A stretch of DNA of 8,427 nucleotides from Spirochaetaceae bacterium (lineage in GTDB: Bacteria > Spirochaetota > Spirochaetia > Treponematales > Breznakiellaceae), in the NCBI GenBank assembly GCA_031258625.1, contig JAIRMO010000157.1, positions 1 through 8,427 of the forward strand, in the 5' to 3' direction. The position numbers were made by a program, and so were the translations under genes. The stretch's first letter is position 1, and each line of letters starts with the position of its first letter. The notes beneath the pieces were generated by a model. That model worked only from the letters and a program-made list of their open reading frames with translations. It had not been told where the DNA came from and made no database searches. Positions 1 through 5,011 of the stretch are shown one piece after another.

Positions 1-25
1 CCGTAAGGGTTATGAGTTTTTTCAT
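1..25 (-). CDS. hflC: HflC, N-terminal fragment (cut by window edge)
   Basis: Only the first eight codons are visible, reading MKKLITLT on the minus strand; the rest lies beyond position 1. The ATG shares one base with the hflK stop (TAATG), the usual hflK-hflC arrangement, which suggests translational coupling. A short basic start followed by hydrophobic residues fits the N-terminal membrane anchor of HflC, the SPFH-family partner of HflK. The identification rests mainly on position directly downstream of hflK, so it is strong by context but weak by sequence. Confidence 0.75.
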
Positions 26-1065
26 TACCGGCCTCCCTGGGAACCGGCGTTCCCCGAAGAACTGAGGCTGCCCTCGCCCTGGTTTGACCGGGGGGCCGGG
101 CTTGCGGGCCGGGAAGTCCCGGAGCCGAGGTTCCGCAGGGGGAGGAAGTTGTCCAGGTTCCGGTCTATGATCACCGTTCCCTCCTCGTCCTTGAAGACCT
201 CTTCGATCATTTCGTAATAGAGCCGCTGGCGGGTAACTTCCGGGGAGCGGCGGTATTCGTCGTAAACCGAATTGAACCGGGCCACGTCGCCTTTTGCCCG
301 GTTTACCCGCTCGGTGGCGTAGCCCTGGGCCTCCTGGACGAGCCGTTCCCGCTCCCCCCGGGCCCGGGGAATCTCCGCGTTGTAGGCCTGCTGGCCTTCG
401 TTGATGAGCCGGTTCATGTCCTGTTCCGCCTTGTTGACGTCGTCAAAGGCCTCCTGGACCCCCGCTGGGGGATCGATGTTCTGGAGTTTCACCGCGATAA
501 CGTCTATCCCCAGGCCGTAGCCCCGGAAGGTTTCGTTCATGAATTCCGCCCCCGCGGCCTCAATGGCGCTCCGCTCGGGGCCCATGATGTCCATGATCGC
601 CCGGTCTCCCACCAGCATGTTGATCGCCGACCGGGACACGTCCCGGATGGTGGCGGTCCGTTCCATGACGTTGAAGGTCCAGGCTTTGGGGTCCACCACC
701 CGGTACTGGATGATCCACTCCACCTCCACGATGTTCAGGTCCCCGGTGAGCATGGTGGATTCGCCGGTCTGGTTGGCGTAGGTGGAGGAAACCCCGCTTC
801 TCAGGGTCCGGAAGCCGAACTGTTCGGTCTGTACCGCCTTGACGTTCACCGTATAGCTTCGGTCTATGCCGAAGGGCAGTTTGAACTGGAGCCCCGGTTC
901 TTTAGTACTGATGTATTTTCCAAACCGGGTCACCACCGCTTCTTCGGTCTGGTCCACGATATACACGCTGGTTCCCAAAAGGATCGCCAGCACAATGCCC
1001 AGTCCAATCAGGGTGACGAGGGCCGGGCTGATCTTCCCCGCTTTGGGGGGAGTGAATTTTAACAT
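25..1065 (-). CDS. hflK: HflK, SPFH/band-7 membrane protein, FtsH modulator
   Basis: The product has 346 residues. In the known family, HflK forms a membrane complex with HflC that encloses and modulates the FtsH protease. Visible features are a short basic N-terminus, one membrane segment (about residues 14-36), an SPFH/band-7 domain (about 36-205) and a charged helical stretch (about 205-265) opening with the HflK-typical wording LQNIDPPAGVQEAF. The tail after residue 313 is low-complexity, rich in Ser, Gly and Pro. Unlike E. coli HflK it lacks a long Gly-rich N-terminus. I chose the ATG at 1065 because GGGAGGT lies 5 bases upstream. The frame stays open to 1236, but the extra 57 residues look unlike HflK and run through a promoter. 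hflC follows with a 1-base overlap. Confidence 0.95.
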   Translation of the reverse strand: MLKFTPPKAGKISPALVTLIGLGIVLAILLGTSVYIVDQTEEAVVTRFGKYISTKEPGLQFKLPFGIDRSYTVNVKAVQTEQFGFRTLRSGVSSTYANQTGESTMLTGDLNIVEVEWIIQYRVVDPKAWTFNVMERTATIRDVSRSAINMLVGDRAIMDIMGPERSAIEAAGAEFMNETFRGYGLGIDVIAVKLQNIDPPAGVQEAFDDVNKAEQDMNRLINEGQQAYNAEIPRARGERERLVQEAQGYATERVNRAKGDVARFNSVYDEYRRSPEVTRQRLYYEMIEEVFKDEEGTVIIDRNLDNFLPLRNLGSGTSRPASPAPRSNQGEGSLSSSGNAGSQGGR

Positions 1066-1070
1066 GAACA

Positions 1071-1077
1071 ACCTCCC
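1071..1077 (-). promoter_or_regulatory. Ribosome binding site deciding the hflK start
   Basis: GGGAGGT on the minus strand sits 5 bases upstream of the ATG at 1065. It is the reason for rejecting the longer open frame that begins at 1236. Confidence 0.8.
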
Positions 1078-1088
1078 ATGTTCCTTTG

Positions 1089-1117
1089 AGTATAGGGGTT
1101 TCCGCGGTTTCGGGCAA
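1089..1117 (-). promoter_or_regulatory. Predicted sigma-70-type promoter of hflKC
   Basis: On the minus strand, a TTGCCC -35 box (1117-1112) and a TATACT -10 box (1094-1089) are separated by exactly 17 bases. The boxes match the consensus at 4 and 5 of 6 positions. Transcription would begin near 1082, giving a leader of about 17 bases that still contains the ribosome binding site. Prediction from sequence only. Confidence 0.55.
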
Positions 1118-1178
1118 TGAGCCTCCAGGCGCCGCCGCCGGTTTCTCTGGGAATTACTTGCCTCATGAATATGCCTCA

Positions 1179-1208
1179 TTGACAAGATCGTAATTGCTTC
1201 CCTATACT
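1179..1208 (+). promoter_or_regulatory. Predicted sigma-70-type promoter of the cNMP-binding gene
   Basis: A perfect TTGACA -35 box (1179-1184) and a TATACT -10 box (1203-1208) are separated by 18 bases in an AT-rich stretch. Transcription would start near 1215, about 34 bases before the proposed ATG. The promoter points away from the hflK promoter about 60 bases to its left, so the two operons diverge from one control region. Confidence 0.65.
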
Positions 1209-1248
1209 TTGATAGAATTCTTATTATATAGTACAAATGAGGATGGGA

Positions 1249-2478
1249 ATGGCCGGTCAGTTGCAGCTCACATTCGTCAATTTTTTAAAAGACGCATATA
1301 TTGTGGTTGAGGGCAAACAAAACGCCGACCGGTTTTTTATCATCCGGCAGGGAAAGGTCCGAATTTCCAAAGAAGTAGAGGTTGTTGAAGAGGAAGGGGG
1401 CAATATACTGGAGCCCGGTGATTTTTTCGGGGTTGTTTCCAGTATGTCCTCCCACAGCCATATTGAGACCGCCCAGGCCTTAACCGATGTTACCCTGATT
1501 TCAGTTCAAAAAGATCAATACGGCCAGTTGATTCAAAGCAATACCCCGGTGGCGATGAAAATTATCCTCCAGTTTTCCAAGCGGATGCGGTATCTGGACG
1601 AGGCCCTGACCCGGCTGACCTTAAAAAACAACGCCGAAGCCGATCTTTCTCATCTTTTTAAAGTGGCCGAATATTACGCGAAACAAAGTCAGTATAACCA
1701 GGCGTATTATGCCTACCACCAGTATATTAAATACTGTCCCCAGGGCGAAAATGTGAACCTTGCCCGGGAACGGATGATGAAAATAGCCCCCTATGCCAAG
1801 GCGGTAAAACTCAGCTATAAGGCGGAAGAATTTAACCGGACCTATCCCAAGGATTCGATGATCTTTTCCGAAGGGGAGCCGGGAGAAGAGCTGTATATCA
1901 TTCAGAAAGGGTCGGTAAAGATAACCAAAATTGTGGATAACAACGAGGTTCTCCTGGCGGTGCTGAAAACCGGGGATATTTTCGGGGAAATGGCCCTTCT
2001 GGAGGCAAAGCCCCGGGCCGCCAGCGCGGTAGCCTATGAAGAAAGCGTGATATTGGCGGTAAACCAGGCTAACTTTGAGCGGATGATCACCGCCCAGCCC
2101 CAGATTATAGTCCGGTTGACCACCCTTTTGGCGGAACGAACATGGTTCATCTATAAACAGCTTGCCAATACCCTGATTTCCGATCCTCTGGGCAGGATGT
2201 ACGACGCTCTGCTCATCCAGTTGGAAAAAAACCGGGCAAATATCATGTCGACTCAGTCCTATACCTTTGATTTTGGTCCCAAAGAACTGGTGAACATGGT
2301 CGGTCTTCCCCAGGAGGACGGCGTTCTGGTCTTACGGAAAATGATGGAAAATAAAAAAATCCAGATTCTTCGGGATAAGATTTACGTGAGCGATGTTTCC
2401 GAGATCGCCAAACAGACCGAATATTACCGGAAGATGCAAAAAATCGAAAAGGCCCGGCGGGAATCCACCGGCTGGTAG
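1249..2478 (+). CDS. Two-domain cyclic-nucleotide-binding protein with CRP-like C-terminus
   Basis: The product has 409 residues, counted from the ATG at 1249 that has GAGG 6 bases upstream; ATGs at 1237 and 1243 in the same frame are possible. Two cNMP-binding beta-roll folds are visible, at about residues 10-120 and 195-305. The second carries a canonical phosphate-binding cassette: F245, G246, E247, A249-L251 and R256-A258. In the first, the matching stretch (60-75) reads FGVVSSMSSHSHIETA, without the usual Glu and Arg, so it probably does not bind cNMP in the normal way. A helical, Tyr-rich TPR-like segment (about 131-182) joins them. The C-terminal part (about 312-385) resembles a CRP-type winged helix (GPKELVNMVGL, then an IQILRDKIYV hairpin). 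The role is probably regulatory, through DNA or a protein partner; the ligand is unknown. Codon use looks more AT-rich than in clpC. Confidence 0.88.
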   Translation: MAGQLQLTFVNFLKDAYIVVEGKQNADRFFIIRQGKVRISKEVEVVEEEGGNILEPGDFFGVVSSMSSHSHIETAQALTDVTLISVQKDQYGQLIQSNTPVAMKIILQFSKRMRYLDEALTRLTLKNNAEADLSHLFKVAEYYAKQSQYNQAYYAYHQYIKYCPQGENVNLARERMMKIAPYAKAVKLSYKAEEFNRTYPKDSMIFSEGEPGEELYIIQKGSVKITKIVDNNEVLLAVLKTGDIFGEMALLEAKPRAASAVAYEESVILAVNQANFERMITAQPQIIVRLTTLLAERTWFIYKQLANTLISDPLGRMYDALLIQLEKNRANIMSTQSYTFDFGPKELVNMVGLPQEDGVLVLRKMMENKKIQILRDKIYVSDVSEIAKQTEYYRKMQKIEKARRESTGW

Positions 2479-2484
2479 CAGGGC

Positions 2485-3657
2485 TTATTCCATTATATAC
2501 GTCTTAACCGGCGGAAACCCGTTAAAGCCTACTGAAGCGTAGCTGGCGGTATAGGCCCCGGTGGAGAGGAAGTATATCCGGTCTCCGATTTTTAAATCCA
2601 CCGGGAGACGGTATTTGTAATCCTCATACAGAATGTCCATGCTGTCGCAGGTGGGGCCCGCCAGGATCACCTCCGCTTCTTTGCCCCCCGGCACGTCTTT
2701 GCTGGTGATAATGGGGTATTTGATCGATTCATCCATGGTTTCGATGAGGCCGTTGAATTTACCCGTATCCAGATAGACCCAGCGGTTCAGGGCGGTATTG
2801 TTTTTCCGGGAGACAAGCACCACCTCGGAAATCAGGACGCCGCTGTCGCCGACCAGAGAACGGCCCGGCTCAAAAACAATGTGGGGGAAATTATCCCCAA
2901 AATCGTCGGAAAGGTAGCGGTAAATTTCCGCGGCGTATTCGCTCAGGTCGTTGGTGGGCTGGGTATAGGAGGCGGGAAAACCGCCCCCCATATTGATCAT
3001 GGTGAGGCGTATATTTTCATCTTCTTCCAGGGAAGAAAAAAGGTACTTGGTTTTGGCTATGGCGTCGTCCCACTGGCCTATGTCCCGCTGCTGGCTTCCC
3101 ACATGGAAGGAGATGCCGTAGGGGGTAAGCCCCAGATCCCGGGCCAGAATGAGAAGGTCGTAGGCCATATCGGGATGGCAGCCGAATTTCCGGGACAGGG
3201 GCCAGTCGGCGGTGGTGGAATTTTCCACCAGAATCCGCACGTAGATCCGGGAGCCCGGGGCGTTCTGGGCAATGAGCTTCAGATCCTCCTTGCTGTCGGT
3301 GGCGAACATCCGGACGCCCTTTTCGTAAAAAAAGGCCACGTCCCGGGCCTTCTTAATCGTATTGCCGAAGGACATACGATCCGGGGCGACGTTCAGGGAA
3401 AGAACCATCTCCAGTTCCGGCCGGGAAGCAATGTCAAAACTGGCCCCCATTTCGGCCAGGAGGGACACCACCGCCGGTTCGGGGTTTGCCTTGACGGCGT
3501 AATAAAATTGGGCATAGGGGAACAAATCCCTCAGCTTGATATAATTCCGTTTTACCGTATGAAGATTGATCACCACGCAGGGGGTTTCCAGGTCCCTCGA
3601 AAAATCGAGGAACCGGTTCCACTCCGGATCGGTTACGTAATCTGCCCTGTTAATCAT
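2485..3657 (-). CDS. PLP-dependent ornithine (or lysine) decarboxylase, alanine-racemase fold
   Basis: The product has 390 residues, a normal length for the bacterial fold-III group. The family decarboxylates ornithine to putrescine, and some members also accept lysine to give cadaverine; it acts in the cytoplasm. Motifs in order: K56 in YYAVKANP (the PLP Schiff-base lysine), H185 in HVGSQ, the phosphate-binding glycines 224-226, EPGR at 263-266, C337-D338-S339 (catalytic Cys and substrate-contacting Asp in the ornithine decarboxylase family), and Y369 in GAYT near the C-terminus. All key residues are present, so an active enzyme is expected. The wording matches bacterial ornithine decarboxylase better than diaminopimelate or arginine decarboxylase. 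Substrate choice between ornithine and lysine cannot be settled from sequence. GGAGG lies 9 bases before the ATG. It is probably monocistronic and converges on the cNMP-binding gene. Confidence 0.93.
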   Translation of the reverse strand: MINRADYVTDPEWNRFLDFSRDLETPCVVINLHTVKRNYIKLRDLFPYAQFYYAVKANPEPAVVSLLAEMGASFDIASRPELEMVLSLNVAPDRMSFGNTIKKARDVAFFYEKGVRMFATDSKEDLKLIAQNAPGSRIYVRILVENSTTADWPLSRKFGCHPDMAYDLLILARDLGLTPYGISFHVGSQQRDIGQWDDAIAKTKYLFSSLEEDENIRLTMINMGGGFPASYTQPTNDLSEYAAEIYRYLSDDFGDNFPHIVFEPGRSLVGDSGVLISEVVLVSRKNNTALNRWVYLDTGKFNGLIETMDESIKYPIITSKDVPGGKEAEVILAGPTCDSMDILYEDYKYRLPVDLKIGDRIYFLSTGAYTASYASVGFNGFPPVKTYIME

Positions 3658-3748
3658 ATATTCCCCCCTCCGTTTCTAAAAAACGGCAAGGAAATCCTAG
3701 CATATTCGATCTATGCAATACTAGCGTTTTTTCCGATATTATAAAGTA
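3658..3748. promoter_or_regulatory. AT-rich divergent promoter region
   Basis: These 91 bases separate the decarboxylase (leftward) from the exported-protein gene (rightward). They contain GGAGG for the decarboxylase (3671-3667, minus), a perfect TATAAT on the minus strand (3743-3738) and, overlapping it, TATAAA on the plus strand (3740-3745). I could not find a good -35 box for either direction. A short dyad, GCATA (3700-3704) and TATGC (3712-3716) around 7 bases, lies in the middle. It could be an operator or chance. Confidence 0.4.
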
Positions 3749-4438
3749 ATGGGTATCATGCATGATCTGCCCCGGTTTTACCGGTCTTGTATCTTGTTTT
3801 TTCTTATATGCGCGGGGCTCACCGGCTTTAACCGGGCCTGGGCCCAGGACGGCCCCGAGGTGTTTTATCCCCCCGGCATGGCGCCGGATCTTGCCGGTCC
3901 CGGGGGAACTCAGGCGGCGGAACCGCCGGCGGAAAATTCCGCCGGGACCGGGAAACTGCCCCGGGTTTTCCGGAACATACGGCTGGGGATGGGCCTTGAC
4001 GAGCTTAAAACCGCCCTCCGGGGGGACGGGCTTTTTAATTTCCGGGGAGACCGGGACGTGTCTTTTTTGCCCTCCCAGGCCCGGAGCAGGGGAACCGCCG
4101 GTGAACAGAGCCTGGTGGAAACCACCGGTTCTTCTTTTATCCGGCGGGCCTTTTTTCAGCTTCGGGGGGGAGAACTTTTTATTATGGCCTTTGCCCTGGA
4201 TACCGGTCTGGTGGATCATTATTCGGTCTTTACCGGTTTTGTGGAAAAATACGGGGAACCTGGGTATCTCGATCCCAAACAGGCGGTATGGGAAACCGGA
4301 ACTACCCGCATATCCATTGAACGGCCCCTGACGGTTAAATATATTGATATGCGTGTTTTTAACGATATTATCGGGGAATCCGCCCTGGTGGAATCGGGGG
4401 AAGTCCGGCGGCGGCAGGAATTTCTTGATGAATTCTAA
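3749..4438 (+). CDS. Exported protein of unknown function
   Basis: I do not recognise the family. The product has 229 residues. It begins with a classical export signal: R9 and R12, a hydrophobic core at about 14-25, and a likely signal peptidase I site after AWA at 30-32. No lipobox Cys sits in the right place. A Pro/Gly/Ala-rich linker follows (about 35-68), then a soluble domain containing NIRLGMGLDELKTAL (76-90) and KYGEP-x(10)-WETG-x(2)-RISIERPLTVKYID (167-200). That rhythm, 'LGM..DEL' followed by 'KYGEP...W', recalls small periplasmic BamE-like or inhibitor-like folds, but this is only an impression. The ATG at 3749 has no clear ribosome binding site; an ATG at 3758 would also keep the signal peptide. 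The gene overlaps the next by 11 bases. Confidence 0.75.
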   Translation: MGIMHDLPRFYRSCILFFLICAGLTGFNRAWAQDGPEVFYPPGMAPDLAGPGGTQAAEPPAENSAGTGKLPRVFRNIRLGMGLDELKTALRGDGLFNFRGDRDVSFLPSQARSRGTAGEQSLVETTGSSFIRRAFFQLRGGELFIMAFALDTGLVDHYSVFTGFVEKYGEPGYLDPKQAVWETGTTRISIERPLTVKYIDMRVFNDIIGESALVESGEVRRRQEFLDEF

Positions 4439-4919
4439 CCGGCCCCTCCGCCTGCCCCGGAACCCGCGAATTCCTTTTTACCTCTGGCCGCTATGGCTGA
4501 TATGCGTTTTGGGGACCCCGGTTTCCTGCGGCCCCAGGTTTTCCCGGGCTGAAATCACCATAAACCGTTCCCGCGGGGAACCGGTGCGGATGTCCGTTGA
4601 ACTGGCCCGGACCGAAACGGAACGGGGCCGGGGCCTCATGAACCGCAAGACCCTTGAGGACGGCGCGGGAATGTTTTTTATCTTTGACCGGGACCAGATC
4701 ATGTCCTTTTGGATGAAAAATACCCTCATCCCCCTCTCCATTGCCTTTATCAGCAGAGAAGGGCGGATTCTGGAAATTCGGGATATGAAGCCCCTGGACG
4801 AAACCCCCGTCCGTTCCGGCCGCTCGGCCCGTTACGCGCTGGAAGCGCCCCAGGGGTGGTTTGAACGGGCGGGAATCAGGGCCGGGGACACGGTGACGCT
4901 GGGTCAGGGTATTGAATAA
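4428..4919 (+). CDS. DUF192 family exported protein
   Basis: The product has 163 residues. An N-terminal hydrophobic segment (about 17-33) ends in VSCG with C34, so it is either a cleaved signal, a membrane anchor or a relaxed spirochaetal lipoprotein site. The -3 residue is Pro, which argues against a standard lipobox. The DUF192 domain fills about 42-160 with its hallmark wording: ERGRGLMNRKTL, GMFFIF, SFWMKNTLIPLSIAFI (93-108), YALE and GWFERAGIRAGD. The biochemical function of DUF192 is not firmly established; members are usually secreted or periplasmic. I chose the ATG at 4428 because AGGA lies 8 bases upstream and the export signal begins there; the frame is open further back to 4344 inside the previous gene. 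The 11-base overlap with the upstream exported-protein gene suggests translational coupling and a shared envelope role. Confidence 0.9.
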   Translation: MNSNRPLRLPRNPRIPFYLWPLWLICVLGTPVSCGPRFSRAEITINRSRGEPVRMSVELARTETERGRGLMNRKTLEDGAGMFFIFDRDQIMSFWMKNTLIPLSIAFISREGRILEIRDMKPLDETPVRSGRSARYALEAPQGWFERAGIRAGDTVTLGQGIE

Positions 4920-4962
4920 TTGTAAAAAACGAGACAAATGGAATTTTTTAAGATTTTTTGTA

Positions 4963-4991
4963 TTGATCGGCCCCCGGAACTGTACTATTGT
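4963..4991 (+). promoter_or_regulatory. Possible promoter of clpC
   Basis: TTGATC (4963-4968) and TATTGT (4986-4991) are separated by 17 bases, each matching the sigma-70 consensus at 4 of 6 positions. They lie in the AT-rich 92-base gap after the DUF192 gene. I see no CIRCE inverted repeat and no CtsR-type direct heptad repeat, so classical HrcA or CtsR control is not supported. Moderate to weak prediction. Confidence 0.35.
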
Positions 4992-5000
4992 TATCATATC

Positions 5001-5006
5001 GGGAGA
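5001..5006 (+). promoter_or_regulatory. Ribosome binding site deciding the clpC TTG start
   Basis: GGGAGA ends 5 bases before the TTG at 5012. An earlier in-frame TTG at 4988 has no comparable site and would add eight residues not seen in ClpC proteins as I know them. Confidence 0.7.
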
Positions 5007-5011
5007 ACATC

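Noticed and set aside
1066..1236. 57-residue N-terminal extension of hflK, open to an ATG at 1236
   Set aside because: It lacks a ribosome binding site, is not HflK-like, and runs through the predicted hflK promoter; the ATG at 1065 has a strong Shine-Dalgarno site.
2461..2492. GGAAT ... ATTCC inverted repeat spanning the convergent stops as a bidirectional terminator
   Set aside because: The arms pair over only five bases with a long loop, too weak to call.
2881..3744. 287-codon open frame antisense to the decarboxylase
   Set aside because: It is Gly/Pro/His-rich, without a recognisable domain, and mirrors codons of a clearly real enzyme; long antisense frames are expected at this GC content.
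3650..4331. Overlapping open frames of 189 codons on both strands across the exported-protein gene
   Set aside because: The frame at 3749 has a textbook signal peptide and couples to the DUF192 gene; the others are Pro/Arg-rich shadows.
4920..4965. T-rich stretch after the DUF192 gene as an intrinsic terminator
   Set aside because: Two T-runs are present but no GC-rich hairpin precedes either of them.
4988..5011. TTG at 4988 as the clpC start
   Set aside because: It lies inside the candidate -10 box and adds eight non-family residues; the TTG at 5012 has GGGAGA correctly spaced and gives the typical ClpC N-terminus.
4920..5011. CIRCE or CtsR operator upstream of clpC
   Set aside because: Neither the TTAGCACTC inverted repeat nor the tandem GGTCAAA heptads are present.
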